Shown here: positions 1-12,812 of the stretch, one piece after another
Position numbering within the stretch: position 1 is the first letter of the stretch
How the letters are laid out: each line of letters begins with the position of its first letter
Assembly: GCA_951799445.1 (NCBI GenBank)
Contig: OX637295.1
Span: 8,928,001-8,992,000 of the forward strand
Origin: Pseudisothecium myosuroides
Taxonomy: Eukaryota > Streptophyta > Bryopsida > Hypnales > Lembophyllaceae
DNA length: 64,000 nt
Reading direction: 5' to 3'
The notes under the pieces: model-generated
Seen by the model: the letters and a program-made list of their open reading frames with translations, nothing else
What the model was told of the DNA's origin: nothing
The model's database searches: none
Translations under genes and position numbers: made by a program

Positions 1-1433
1 CAAATGTGACCGAAATCTGGTCGTGTGCTAGCCTCTGCGCTCCAGCATGCCTCGATCAAAGTCCTCAAGTTGAAAGGGCAAAGAGCTGGTAATTGTGGAC
101 GTCCACCACTTAATACCACATTCCTTACTTCACTATTGCTCAGGGTTGAGAAAGGCACGTCCCCAGTCAAAATCTCAAAACACACCATTCCAAAACTATA
201 GACATCGCTTTTGAATGGATACTTTGGTCCCACCTTTCCAACTTGACCATCATTGTTTCTCAGTGCCATCATTTCGGGAGCCATCCATTTGGTAGTGCCC
301 ATGTTTTGAGTTTGCTGGGAATACGTCATGCTCTTTTCCTTTGTTCTTGACAATCCAAAGTCTGCCACCTTGACTTGCACATGCTTGAAGCCTAATTCTC
401 TCGCCTTTCCCGATTTCACCAAAATGTTAGTCGACTTTAAATCCCTGTGCACTATTCTCTTCTCATGTAGGTAAAGCATACCTTCCGCTATTTGTAACAG
501 GAGGACAAAAGCCTCCAAAATGCTAAAAGGAGAGCCACGATCTCCATACTCCTCCAACCTTGCTTGCATCAAAGTGCACAAATCTCCATCCATCTTCTCC
601 ATGATCAGGTGACTTTTGCGTTGATCTATTGTGTACCAAAGTAACGATACAATATTTGGATGACTCAGCCCTGCCAAGATTGACACCTCCCGCAAGAAAT
701 CTGGATTACTCGGTCCGTGGAAGGTCTTCTTGGCTACTTCAGTTCCTAGCCAGATTGCTTTGTGCACAATACCTGACACACCTTTGCCCAAGCTCTCCAT
801 TTGTTTCAAGCTCTTCATGCTCAATTTAGAATGGTTACATTCATACGCTTTTGGCAAACCAACACCAGGTTGCAGTCTTGCACTTTCTAGTCTTCCAAGT
901 AGAAATGTCGCCAATTGCCATTCTATACTACTTGACAAGCGCAGCCGAGTCACATTACTTAAAGCCACACAAAGCTTTATCTCATCTAGGTCACTCTTCT
1001 CTTTTACAAATTCTGCTTCAGCTTGACGTAGATTTGTAACTTCAGAAAGCGTCAAGCTTGTTGGTATCCCTGACTTCCTGTTAGAAAAGATAATCGTGCA
1101 TAACACCAAATTGAAACCCATTGATGCAACATGCTCCGACAAATTTGTCAACATGATGGCGTTTTGAATCCACTCATCTTTGTAACAGGCTTGGATGAAA
1201 CCCTCTGCTTCCAATCCCATCAAAAGGAGCAACTTGAAAATCTCAAGACATCCTATCATATCTTCAGGTGAAGCTGACGAGAAGTACCACGTGTTGATTT
1301 GCTCTATGCTTGAACGTGCGCTTTGCAAAGAAATATCTAACTTGCCGGCTAGATATTTGCACTGTTCTTCGTTGAACTTTGCTGCAGTAAAAGAAAGCAA
1401 TGAAAGCCGTTCCATACATTTTGTTGTATGCAT
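1..1433 (-). CDS. TKL/Raf-like protein kinase, copy 1 (partial, runs off the left edge)
   Basis: The minus strand is open from an ATG at 1433 through the left edge. An N-terminal region of about 200 residues of unrecognised type precedes a protein kinase domain. Visible motifs are a glycine loop (GKGVSGIV, near 775-799), the lysine in EVAKKTF (near 730), HRDLKSTN (438-462), DFGLS (346-365), MAPEM (near 275), DVYSFGMVCFEILTG (near 165-210) and RPDF (near 20). All catalytic residues are present, so it should be an active serine/threonine or dual-specificity kinase. No stop or frameshift separates these motifs, unlike the second copy at 17.8-19.2 kb. A further 5' exon may lie at 1641-1955. The 3' end, possibly including a second kinase domain, is outside the window. 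Substrate and pathway are unknown. Confidence 0.8.
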   Translation of the reverse strand, partial: MHTTKCMERLSLLSFTAAKFNEEQCKYLAGKLDISLQSARSSIEQINTWYFSSASPEDMIGCLEIFKLLLLMGLEAEGFIQACYKDEWIQNAIMLTNLSEHVASMGFNLVLCTIIFSNRKSGIPTSLTLSEVTNLRQAEAEFVKEKSDLDEIKLCVALSNVTRLRLSSSIEWQLATFLLGRLESARLQPGVGLPKAYECNHSKLSMKSLKQMESLGKGVSGIVHKAIWLGTEVAKKTFHGPSNPDFLREVSILAGLSHPNIVSLLWYTIDQRKSHLIMEKMDGDLCTLMQARLEEYGDRGSPFSILEAFVLLLQIAEGMLYLHEKRIVHRDLKSTNILVKSGKARELGFKHVQVKVADFGLSRTKEKSMTYSQQTQNMGTTKWMAPEMMALRNNDGQVGKVGPKYPFKSDVYSFGMVCFEILTGDVPFSTLSNSEVRNVVLSGGRPQLPALCPFNLRTLIEACWSAEASTRPDFGHI

Positions 1434-1610
1434 CAAGTAATGATCCGGCGTCTCAGCAGCAGCATCTGCGCAATCGAAAAAAGCATTTTAATTCAATGGA
1501 CCAACGATCAAGAGATAGTTGCAAAGCCATTGTAACCAAGCAAAATATAAACTTGGTCAGAAAGAAAAGAAATGTTGGACAGCTTTCAGGTGGTCAGAAA
1601 ATTACCAGCG

Positions 1611-1955
1611 TCAGGGCCTACTGTCTTGAAAAACCTCGACCAAGTTTCCTTCCAGGTACTTCGCTCCATGATTCAGAAAAGCCCTTGAACTGCATCCAAT
1701 ACTAACGGGCTCCTTGCAACTGTCATGTGCCCACTTATGACGACATGCAAAATGGAAAACAATCCTCAGATCACAAGAAAGGAACGCCGCGTTGAACCAC
1801 CAAAACCACGTTACGGGTGCACTCAACCTTCCATGACAAGGCCATAGAGCTGAGACACTAAAAACTGCGCTTCTATATTGCATCAACTCGAGCATTTCCA
1901 TTCTCTTGCACACTAGGGAGCCAACAAAGTACTCCTGTAGACAAGGAACTGACAT
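1611..1955 (-). other. Candidate 5' exon of kinase copy 1 (conserved ORF)
   Basis: A 114-codon ATG-initiated frame lies just upstream of the kinase. Its counterpart at 19397-19699 is very similar with no indels inside the shared frame, whereas the interval between this frame and the kinase (about 1460-1620) carries several indels between copies, as an intron would. A weak donor (GAG|GTTTTT near 1640) and an in-phase acceptor near 1452 could join it to the kinase. The protein has a Trp/Phe/Cys-rich middle and no domain I recognise. In copy 2 the ATG is ATA and stops follow, fitting decay of a coding exon. It could instead be untranslated leader. Confidence 0.35.
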
Positions 1956-2505
1956 TTAAAAAGCCCCAGTTGCATAGGCCTACAAATTCACTTCAATCAC
2001 TGCCAACAAGCGATATCACCTTCGCACGATCTCATTCCTCGTATCGTAAGCTTCTTGTTAGCGTCACAATCACATCAGTAAATATATTACTGACGGTGAG
2101 AAGTGTAGCACTTACAGAAAGTAAGTAGCGTTGACTCACAAGCCCAACCAAACCAAAGCCGCCTTCCTGAGTCAAGCAAATAACGATGCTTACACCCGTA
2201 GAAAGACACTCATCAACTGCTTTCCACTTCAAGTCTGTCCCAAAAAACATGACGAACTGTCGGTAAGGAACGTACCCCAAGATCTACATCCTGAGGTGCT
2301 GGTCTCTCTTTCTGGCGGTATATATTGCCATCATGTGCAAAACACATAAGGTAACAAAAATTGTTGTGTGAAGAGTGAAAGCACAAGTTACAGTATGATA
2401 TCCTACCATTCCAACATCCTAAATCCTAAATTATAATTCCTACTACCAGCTGGACTAGAAGGCGCAAAGTGCCAAGAGCTGGTACACAGAATTGAAAAGA
2501 AAATT

Positions 2506-3320
2506 AGAGACAATGCTACATGCTAAAAGCAACACAAGGCACAGCTTTGACAACAAGATGTGATCAATGGCAAATTAGACATTGCAAGAGGCATGAATAT
2601 ATAGCAACATACCGCGATCTACCTCTAATGCTTCCAGATGATTCGAAATTCATCGCAAGCAGCTACACAGCTCCAGGTCTTAGTCCAATAATATAAACTT
2701 CATCCAAGATTACACCACCGGTCGAAGGCTACAACCCTAATACCACGAGGCACTCAGCAATTTCGATCCAGCCGCTGCCGCACACCTGTCTGATCTTCAC
2801 ACGCTCTCATTCCTCGTATCATGAACTTCATGGCAGCCTTACAATCACGCCACAACGGTAAGTGCACAAGGTAAAGTCAGTGTGGAATAAGTAAACACTG
2901 CAGGTAGTCTAAGAGAAGGGTAGAAGCTAGTGTCATTAGAGACAGTGCTTCATGCTAAAATCAACACAAGGTAGAACTTCAACAAGATGTGATCAGTGGT
3001 AAATTAATTAGACACTGCAAGACGCATGAATAGCAACATACCGCCATCTGTCTCTAATGCTTCCAGATGATTCGAAATTCATCGCAAGCAGCTGCACAGA
3101 TCCAGGTCCTAGATCCAATAATATAAACTTCGTCCAAGATTGCACCACCAGTGGAAGGCTACAACCCTATACCACGAGGCACTCAGCAATGTCGATCCAG
3201 CCGGTCGTTGCCGCAAATCTGTCTCCTCTTCACACGCTCTCATTCCTCGTATCATGAACTTCATGGTAGCCATACAATCACGCCACACAACGATGAGTGC
3301 AGCAGGTAAAGTCAGAACCC
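2506..3320. repeat. Internal direct duplication, two units of about 375 bases
   Basis: Units at about 2506-2882 and 2938-3320 share long stretches (for example the segment starting CTTCCAGATGATTCGAAATT, found at 2631 and 3060, an offset of 429). The homologous block at 20270-20650 has only one unit, so the duplication arose in copy 1 after the segmental duplication or was lost in copy 2. Confidence 0.75.
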
Positions 3321-3528
3321 TGCACTGAGGGCTAATTGTCGGTAAGAGAGACCTAGAACTGAGCCTTGACGTGCTGACCTCTCATTTTGGTCGCATCAAA
3401 GCATGAACCCCAACATGAAAAACAACGAGAGGCGATCGATTGACAGGTTCCTTCCATTCTAACATGTTGATTCCTACTCTCACTCTCACCTAAAAACTAA
3501 ACTTACCCAAATACTGAAACATCAAAAA

Positions 3529-3792
3529 CTAGAACACAGAGAAGCAAAGACCAGCGGATTTGGGGGTGGGTGGGGCAAGATGGTTCACTTGCATGTGGTG
3601 CTCGAAGCCATCCTTTCGAGTCTCTCTGACCCTGAAAGCACGCGGGGTGGGTGGGGTGGCTTGGGGAGAAAATTTCGCCAGCTCTGACAGGTTTGGCAGG
3701 ACATTAAATCCGTCCCAAGAAGTGGGACCCGCAAAGTAAATTTTGTGTTCTCCTGGGTAAATTTTTTTTAAAAGCTCCCTATTTTGTGCCAT
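3529..3792 (-). CDS. Hypothetical small ORF, 87 codons
   Basis: An ATG-initiated frame just beyond the right break of the duplicated block. It is proline-rich in its middle and more GC-rich than the flanks. I recognise no domain and no paralogue in the window. It may be a chance ORF or one exon of an unrecognised gene. Confidence 0.15.
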   Translation of the reverse strand: MAQNRELLKKIYPGEHKIYFAGPTSWDGFNVLPNLSELAKFSPQATPPTPRAFRVRETRKDGFEHHMQVNHLAPPTPKSAGLCFSVF

Positions 3793-3799
3793 GTCTAGG

Positions 3800-4850
3800 G
3801 TACGTTGTAGACTCTTTCTAGCTAATTTGGGGTCTTTGATTGCAAATATGAATTCAGAATTTGCAATTTTTTTTCATATGTAGCAAATAGAAATTCTTGC
3901 GTTTTTCTTTGGAGTAAATCCACCCAATTGGTTCTGCTTCATGGGATGAACTTAACGCCCTGCTTAGGTTTGAACCTATCAGCCTCCATCCCTCTAGAAC
4001 TGTGCCGCCAGTGTTGTGAAGGCTTGTGTCATTTAGATGGGCTTACGTTGACGTGGCTCATGGTGCAGACCATTGGACCTGGGCGAGCATGCGAATAGTT
4101 GGGTGCATTTGTAGGATCGCGACCCCGCTTAGGACGATGATGACCATCCATGTTCATCGGTAAACCTGTACTACAAGATAATGCATATTGTAGTAGAATT
4201 TAATCTTTCAATGGTTGTTGAACAGAATGAACAGTTTCGCTATTTTAGGTTTAGGATAGTGGATTAGGATTTGGGGCAACAGTTTAGGATTTGGAGGTCT
4301 TCTTCCTATATTTCACGGCAATGTGTGCTATAGTAGAATTTCATCCTTCTTCGGGTCCTACCTAGAATGGACACTTCATCTATTTTAGGATTTAGGGCGG
4401 TGGATTAGGATTTGGATGTCTTCTTCCAACACTCCATGTAGTCTCCATTGTTTTTGAAATTGCGAAGCATGGGAGTCACATGTGGAGATTGCAAGGGAGC
4501 CTTAGGACAATGTTGTAGGATACTTTGTCATGCATTGCGTGCGATTTTAGGACTTGTCAATTTTTGTGGTTTTGAAGACTTGCTTATAGTCTATTGCTTG
4601 AGGTAAGGTAGTAGCACTTATAACCGTAAATTTAAAGATTTTGAACATGATTATTAGACATCTAACAAAGTTTAAGATCCTATTAGCAAGAAAAAAATAA
4701 TTCCTATGCATTTTTGAATGTAATATTTGGATATTATGGAAATAAATTGTAAATTCTTAAAGAGCCGGCTACAAACGAACCTAATAGTAACATTAGGAAC
4801 TAATATTCAAATGTAATGCATCTTGTAATTATATCTATTCACTTCTAAAG
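3800..4850. other. Intergenic, no gene seen
   Basis: AT-rich sequence with a short internal repetition (phrases such as GATTAGGATTTGG recur near 4250-4410). No coding frame of interest and no element ends recognised. Confidence 0.5.
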
Positions 4851-4853
4851 ATT

Positions 4854-5075
4854 CACTATAAGATAAGAAACCTGCATATTAGGTGACGAGCCTTAATTTT
4901 TTAAACGGATTTTAGGTGATGTCCAATGCAACAAAACCATATTTTTATGTCAATATAGATGTTATATTGGACGTTTCTATTGACATAAAACATAAGTTTG
5001 TTACATTAGACATCACTTAAAAATCAATTTAAGAAAATTAGGGCTCGTCACCTAAAACGTGGGTTTCTTATAGTG
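4854..5075. mobile_element. CACTA-type foldback MITE (222 bp)
   Basis: The ends read CACTATAAG at the left and CTTATAGTG at the right, followed inward by matching inverted sequence (AGAAACC and the GGTGACGAGCC arm). It is flanked on both sides by the direct repeat ATT, the 3-bp target duplication typical of CACTA elements. The interior is a long imperfect palindrome with no coding capacity. The surrounding host sequence is itself inverted (ACTTCTAAAG left, CTTTAGAAGT right). Confidence 0.8.
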
Positions 5076-5079
5076 ATTT

Positions 5080-8000
5080 TCCAAGACTTTAGAAGTGATG
5101 GTTATAGGTACAGTGATGGTTACAAGTATTGCAACCTTAGGCTACTATGTATTCTCTATCCACATGGTTTATGGCTTAGGAGTCATATGTTGTTGCTTTT
5201 GCAATGCTTAGTGTTTGAAATAGTCACAACTCTGTCAGCATTTAAGATTGAAGGCTTTTTTGGTTTATTATATTTAACTTATGGAGTCTAGCAATAATAC
5301 TTCCTGAAGATAGGTTTCATTTTGATTCGCTTAGGGTTTAGGATATGCATGATATGGTTGATTTCTATCACCTGTTAGAAAAACTATGGACTACTTGATG
5401 TGGTCTTTCTTGTGGTGATAAGGTGTGAAAGAAGGACGTTGATAGACAGTCATAGAAGGTGTTGGGGGATTCTATAGCAACTAGGAAACTAGGAGTGCGC
5501 ATTCTTCACTATGACTATGAAGTCCGCAATGACGTACTTCAAAAACGTATGCGCTTAAGGATAGAGAAAGCAACGACTCCTAGCCAAGCATTTTTTGCTC
5601 TTCTGATTCTTGATTTTGCTGACAAAATCTCACATTTTGTTCTTCTATTCAAGTATCAATGAGACTTGATCGATCTTTGGATGATGTTATGAAGAGACGG
5701 GATGCACTCGAGGTTGCTACGTCTTATGTTCTTTGTGGTATCTCTCATATTTTCTTGGGGTAGAAGGTGGAAGTGAATTTGGTGAAGAACATTATAGGGT
5801 GATTGTAAGAGTGAACACTTGTACTATTTGTTGCGTTTTGCAATAGTACTCATGATTTTTTCTGGAGTACTTTAAAATTAGGAAATCAATTTTTTTTTAA
5901 ATTAAAAAATATGGCCAATGTATGCAACTTTAAAATGAAGATAACCACCGAAGGAAGGTCATTGAAAAATTCTCGAAGTAGGAGAACTAGAAAAGTGCCA
6001 AATCTCAAGAAAATAGATAATTCAATGTTTTAATTAATAAAAAGTAGAAATAAACGTAAATATAAATAAATAAAAATTGGATATTGTAGCAACTCTATGG
6101 AAATGGTCATTCACCAGAAAAACCACCAAAATAATTTTTTATATGTTCTGAAATGCAAGTAGAAAGAAGCTCACTTTGTGGATGTCTACACCACATAAAG
6201 TTAAGAAATTTTACAATTCCTTTGGACAATACCTACAAGTCTACTAGAAGACCATTTCTTCCAAATTTCAACTCCAAATTCGTTTTTTATGGGTACTAAG
6301 TAGTACTAAAAAAAACCAAATTGAAATTTGTGACATAAAATGGGGGACTATTATTAAATAATAAAACATTTTTTAAAAATTCCAAAAAATTAGGCAAGGT
6401 GTATAATAGTCATGAATACCTTGTCTATGAATTTGAGTCGTTTGAAGCCAAAATGCAAAAGTTATGGCCAAAAACTAATCAACACATAGTGTGAAAATAG
6501 TACAAGTGTTTCTTGCAATCACCCTAAAAAGAATAAAGGAAACATGATGATGAATGCATTGTTGTTGGTGAAGGAATAAGACACGTTTGTTTTGCACCTA
6601 TAGATGTGGAAGATTCACTAAAGCAATATCACATTATTTTTGAAGCCAAAGTGGAACCCCCAAAGAAGTGACCTTGAATCAATCATGTAGATAATCATTG
6701 TAGTACATCAACGCTAAGGTCTGATTTTGAATAGATGTTTGCATGTTTCAATACGTTCATATACTCTCTCTATTTAAGTTTTGACCATTTGCTTCAAAAT
6801 TTTGTCTCTCTTGTCGCTTGTCTTTAGTATAATGGTCCACTGAAGTTGAAGAACGTGTTCTACTAATTCTGACTTGTTCCAAATATGTTTCATGATCTCA
6901 TTATCAAAAATTTCATTTTGGGGGACATTGTTGCTTATATGTCCTGCAAAAACTTTGAAAAATATTGTCTAAATTGCCTTACAAAATGTTGTTTCAATAT
7001 AACTTGAAAAAATTGTTTGAATTCAAAAACAATGTTGTAATCATTGTCTACCAAAATGTTTTTTGAAAAGCAAGAAAATCCTGGGTATTTCACTAGCGGT
7101 TACTTTAGAAACAATGTGAGACCTACTATAGGGTACATTTTAAATGTTGGAACTCATCATTTAAAAAACATTCAAATTACTATAGCATCATTTTCTTTAA
7201 GCGTACTATATTACTACTATTATATAGAATATTGTAATGATCTATAGTTTGTAATTTATACAATTGCATTTGGAATAGTCTAAAAAAAAGGGAGGAACTT
7301 GTATAAGGAGCTTCCATTTTTTATCTGCAAATAACAAAATAATGAACATCTCATCTTAGGTTGTGTATATCTATAGTCAAGTTTTCTTTTCAAGGTAGGA
7401 GATATTGTCTCGGGGGGGTCAGTGCCTTAAAAAAATAAGGATATAGGTGCGACCAACCACTATTTTATAGGGGGGTATTACTTTCTTCTTCTTTTTTTTG
7501 GACATGCTATAATTATGTAATTTTCTACTTTGGGTTAATAGAGAAGGGGCTTGCATTACTTATAATTCCAATTTTCTATGAATAAATGATATGGTAAATT
7601 AGATTGAAAAAAAAATTCTACTATAGTTTTTGGCTTACATCAAATGGGCTGGTTTGGTATCAAAATTTTTCTCAAAATATATAATGCAGCATAGCCAATG
7701 ACAAATCAAGTTACAACCAAATTTGCCGAAAGAAAGCTTTTATTGTAAAATGTTTTTCGAGTCAAGCATCACCTAATATCTCACAGAATTAAACCTAATT
7801 TTAGAGCACTGAATAGGGCCTAATTTTGAAATTGAGCGCCATCATAAATCCTACCTTGAACACAAAGAATTTGTCGTTACACCCAAAACCACATCTGGAT
7901 CCAATACGCAAGAGAAAGGCAACCTAAACCCTGAAAGCTAAAACCCTACACGCAAAATGCAGATTCGCCCCAAACCGCAACGAGGGCTGTTTAGGGACGC

Positions 8001-9228
8001 CCCCACCAAATCAACTCTAAATCCTAAACACCTCGGCCAAAGCAAACTCAACGATGCACACGCAACGAACTCCAGCAACGGTCGGGTTCAAGTGAGGCAG
8101 ATTGAACTATGGAAACCCTGAACCATACAGCATTCAGATTGCCCAATTCAACTAACCCTAAGTTCAATCCAACAGGACGTGCAGTGTATACTGTAAGAAA
8201 AAGTATTTACAGTAGTCAGACATTAAATTCTGTGCTGTATACAGTGTATAACTTAGTTGTAAGAGTAGTTAAGTTATTGTAGGAATCTGAGAGAAGTAAA
8301 TGAACTAAAGTATATTTCCTATAGTACAATACTATGCTCTTAGTGATAGCAAATTTAATTTTTTTATCCTCACCAATATGCCACTTTCAAAGTAGCCGAG
8401 AAAGAGCACTTTTAGACTTCTGGCCAAAAAATTTAATATAAAGGGGGCTATTTTAGTACTAATGCATTTTCTAATGCACCTATTATTCCATACCCTATAG
8501 TACTTTAAAGATGTCCAAAGCCATTTTCTATACCCTATATTACTCTAAACTCTTTTATAATTTTTTGACCAAATGATTTTAAAATACCCTATCATTTGTT
8601 CGCACCTATATTGCTACTCCGCCCGTTCACTACCCCCCCCCCCCCCCCGTGGATATTGTTGTATTATACCATTGAAAATAAATTCAACCTCACTTTTGAT
8701 TGCACTTGTCCTTATGACTTTGCAATAAGCATAATACTGAAGTTTCAAAAGATGAAATACATAGGTGAAAGGCAAAAACAAATATTAAAGATTGCATTCA
8801 ATAAAATAACCCTATGAGTATTATAAAGGCCAACAGAGTTGCTAATTTGAGGTAGTAAAGAAAAAGGTAAATTTAAGAAACAAAATGTCCATATTTATAA
8901 TACAACAAGCTAATAGAATGTACTTTCACAAGGAGATATTAATGGTAGCCCTTACTATCATACCCACAATGCATAATTCCCCCCAAAAGATGCTTCATTC
9001 TTGATGATCTTTGAGCCAATGATATCATAATTGTTATTACTATTAGAGCAATGTGAAGGATAATTCCAATGACAAAATGACTTCCTTGAGTTTTACTATT
9101 CCAATTTAGTCTATTCAACCATGTAAAACATCCCATTTTGACAAAAAGAAAGGGCCTAATTATGGACTCAAGTACTCTCTACAGAAATAATGTTCAAGAT
9201 TTTTATATTATAATTGAAGTAATTATGT
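5080..9228. other. Long AT-rich intergenic region
   Basis: About 4.1 kb without a supportable gene. It holds scattered short ORFs that look like chance, a run of 16 C at 8633-8648, and a more GC-balanced stretch near 7900-8170 containing several CCCTAAA/AACCCTA-like phrases, which could be leader or promoter DNA of a lost gene. Confidence 0.5.
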
Positions 9229-10165
9229 TTAATCCCTAAAGGACCATTGTCCCTACGGGGGACAAATGCGTTTTTGGGCAGGTACCTACGGGCTGAAATT
9301 TTCTCCTGATTTTTTGAACTTTTTTTGGAGGTAGAAAAACTGATTAGCTTCAAGGGAATATAATTTTTTTCACAATCGGTGCCCGGGAAAAAAAGTTATG
9401 ACTATATAAGCTCAAAATAGGCTACGGGGGGCAGCTCGGGCAGCAAAAAAAAAGGAACAAAAATTTGAATTTTTTTTTTTAATATTTTTTTTCTCATAGA
9501 TTATATTTTTGGCTTTCTGGAAAGCTTTGATTCATTTCATTTGGATATGTTATGAGAAAGTTATGGACATTCTTGTTTTTCGGGCAGTTAAAGCATCTTC
9601 TTGAAAAAAATAACTTTGGGATTCATTTCTGAATGCAATTTTTCAAATTTTTCAAATTTTTTTTTGGATGGTTTGATTTACTTGTTAGAACAATCTCACC
9701 ATTGGGATTAGTGCATTTTAATTCCATCTAAAATATATGAATGTTTTAGATTTTCCTTCTATCTTGTACCTACATCTACTTAACAATTTTTTTAAGAATG
9801 ATAATTAATTTTTTTTTAATATTTATTTTTTTCTAGACTCTCAACTCAATTCTCCACTATAAAAAATAAAAGCTCAAAACTCTGTAGTGCAAAAATTTTA
9901 AGTTAAAAATGTTTAAAGTCAAAAAATCTAGTCTCGCAATGTGCTGAAAAACTTGTTTTTTTCACTTTAAATGCAAATATCTTGCAATCTGTGCGGTCAA
10001 AAATTCTAAAAAAAATTCCACACATTCTTATACTAGTTAGGTGTAAGATCCTACAGTTGGATGTGAAAAAAAAAACATTTTTCAATTTTTTTTATTCTTT
10101 GCTATAGAAATGGCAGTTTTCAGTGTTTTTTGGCAGAAAAAAGGCCTCGGTCCTTTAGGGGTTAA
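9229..10165 (+). mobile_element. TTAA-flanked non-autonomous element, copy E1
   Basis: It begins TTAA then TCCCTAAAGGACC and ends GGTCCTTTAGGGG then TTAA, giving inverted ends of about 13 bp between TTAA sites. Next to the left end is a hairpin GTCCC-TACG-GGGGAC. The interior is AT-rich, shared in order with the copies at 14578, 34637, 53866, 56306 and 63609, and has no coding capacity. TTAA target sites with ends starting CCC are features of piggyBac-type transposons. The assignment rests on ends only. Confidence 0.8.
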
Positions 10166-10673
10166 AATCATTCAAATAAGCATTTGAGCATAGTTTTTAA
10201 ATTGTGTGGTTATTTATTGGATCCTAGTGGGAATTAATTGGAGATTCTAGTCTCTCTTTTTGTCACATGATACATGGACACTATGTGTATAAACATCATT
10301 TTTCCAACGTGCAAAACGTAGATGTATCCAAAAACAACCTCCAAGTTATACATTTTAGACAAGATTATGGAAGAGTTATTATTAGAAACATCTCGCAATA
10401 GATGCAGTTACCTTATGTAACTTATTCCAGAGTACTTCATAACATTCAATAGCCTTCAGAGAGGCTGCCTTTTCCTCTCTGGAGTCCTCATCTAGGAAGT
10501 TCATCCTCACATCGTAAATGTAAGCTTCAGTACTGGGATAGGGGTAGTACATTTATGGTGTTTATCATTTTTTTTGCTAATTTTAGGACCAAATACACAA
10601 ATCAACAAATAATTGTGAAGAAAGATGGATTTCCAAAAAACCATAGAATCCATTGTGTAATATATCAATGCAA

Positions 10674-11626
10674 TTAACCCCTAAAGGACCAACATGCATT
10701 TTTTAGCAACATAGAAATTTTGGGCAGGTACGTATGACTGGAGATTTTCATATTTTGGGCTGAAACTTTCATAGAAGGTGGGGACAAGGAATATCTTTCA
10801 TATGCACCAAATTTCATGACATTTGGAAATACGAATCAAAAGTTATGGCCTAATATGTTGTTTGTTTCTCAACTCGGGTAGTCCAGGCAGATAAGAAAAA
10901 ATCACTTTTTTCAAAAATAAAAATTTGAAATTGGTTTATTAGATTTATATATACGTAGAAAGCTTTGAATCATTCCATTTTGATCAATGAGTCAAACGTT
11001 ATGAGGATTTTTAGTTTGTGGGCAGTTATGGATTGTCTACTCTAAAATAAACTTTGAAGTCGTTTATTTCACTCAATTTTCAATATTTTTCAAAATATAG
11101 AAAATATTGAAAATATATTCAAAATTTTAGGATGTAGATTTTTTATTACAACATTGCAACCATTAAAATTGGCATTTTTCAATTCCATAATTAACTTCTT
11201 AACAATTTAGTGTTTTGAACAATTCTCTACTTCTTTCTACTTACTATTTTTTTCTTATATGTTGTACAATTCCAAATAATTTGAAAATTTTCAAGCATGT
11301 AGCCAACTTGCCTTGAAGAATGAATCCAAAGAAGCACAATCATTTTGGCAATTTTTTCATAATAATATGACCTTGTGAAGTGCAGCTGCCCGATTTTTCG
11401 CAGGACCCCCAAAAGGACTTTTGCCACTTCAAACGCTAATATCTTCCAATCTACCCAATGGAAATTTCTGAAATTTTTTCCACATATTCTCAAACCAGAG
11501 TACTACAAGATCCTACGGTTACATGTGTCCAAAAATGATATTTTTCAAAATTTTGGTACTTGTACTAGAAATGGCAGTTTTGGAGCATTTTTGATGAAAA
11601 CATAGTCAAAGAACTTTAGGGGTTAA
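10674..11626 (+). mobile_element. TTAA-flanked element, copy E2 (diverged)
   Basis: Begins TTAACCCCTAAAGGACC and ends CTTTAGGGGTTAA, 953 bp. The interior aligns only loosely with the other copies but keeps shared phrases such as AAAAGTTATGGCC and GAAAGCTTTGAATCATT, so it looks like an older or separate subfamily. Confidence 0.75.
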
Positions 11627-11679
11627 TAACTTATTATCCATTTGCCATTAATAACTTATTTTGGATTTTCCAATTGAAG

Positions 11680-12285
11680 AGAAGCTCTTTATATACACAT
11701 GGGATAGTAGTAGGTAGAACAACTCATGTGGGATAAGTAAATTAGAATTTGTAGTTTTCCAATTATCAACCACTCATAGTTAATTCAAAAGTATGAATTG
11801 TGTTAGAAGTACAATTTCAGACCTCATTTAGGCATAGTAGAATAATTTTTCTCAAAAAATTTTGAACTAAAAAGAATTGGTAAATGAAGATAACTTTCAT
11901 TTCCAAAAATCCATTTGAGATTTCAAGCCTTAAATCAAAAGTTATGGACAAAAATCGAAGAGGGTATTTAAAAATGTCAAAAAAAATGTCCATTCCAACC
12001 CCTCTCCAAAATTTGTCCATAACTTTTGATTGGAGACTCAAAATCCAAAACAGATTTTGGGAGATGAAACTTAACTTAATTCAATACCTTTTTTTAGTTA
12101 AATTTTTTTGTGAAAAAAATTATTCTACTTTGCCTAAATGAGGTTTGAAATTCTACTTTAAATACAATTCCTACTTTTGACTTAACTATGAGTGGTTAAG
12201 AAACTACAAATTCTAATATCCCACATGCCGGTTGTTCTACCTGCTACCACTCCATGTGTATATAAAAGAGTTGTCTTTTCACTTC
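11680..12285. mobile_element. Foldback element (about 600 bp palindrome)
   Basis: Two arms meet near 11985. The outer arms pair GTAGGTAGAACAAC (near 11712) with GTTGTTCTACCTGC (near 12232). Inner arms pair the CAGACCTCATTTAGGCATAG segment (near 11818) with CTTTGCCTAAATGAGGTTTG (near 12128). A related element is at 49984-50420. Overlapping ORFs on both strands are by-products of the palindrome. Confidence 0.75.
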
Positions 12286-12812
12286 CAAACACAATGTATA
12301 AATGAACTCCAATGCAAAGTGAGGTAATTCTATCATTGAAACAAATATTCTCAATGAATTTATTAGCATTTTGTTTAAATTGATTCCTATTTTGATTTCA
12401 ATTTTATTTGAAAGTTTTTAATTTGCCACTATCTGTAGTGTATAGTTCTAACGGGGGCACCAAGTTAAATTCTGACAATTATTGACAAGTGTCCTTATAG
12501 CGACTGATTGGGTGCAATATATTCCACACCATTCCGTTTGGAGAAGGGGAAATCTAGTAACTGCTCGTGAATGTTGTGTTGTGAACTTGAAGACTCCCGG
12601 TCACTCATACTGTATTCAAATTCAATAACCACAAGCTAGAGAAATTCATCCACTTTGTATCAACAAAAACCACCAGAACCAACTAGCTTTCATCCATCCC
12701 CATCTCACGATCTCATCCATTTTTGTGCATCCATAGTTCATCCGGACTCAGCTCCGTTGCCAAGGATGGAGAGATAAAGTAACTTGCAAGAATTAGAGAG
12801 AAGGTACGTAAA

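Larger units (their letters stand above)
1..3545. repeat. Segmental duplication, copy 1 (kinase block)
   Basis: This block is highly similar, by eye, to 17822-20875 in the same orientation. Similarity covers the kinase, its upstream ORF, the leader region and about 1.5 kb beyond. The right break is close to 3545, where the sequences stop matching. The left break lies outside the window. Copy 1 is longer mainly because of an internal tandem duplication at about 2506-3320. Confidence 0.85.

Noticed and set aside
11817..12141. Overlapping ORFs on both strands
   Set aside because: A palindrome gives the same open frame on both strands; no coding evidence.
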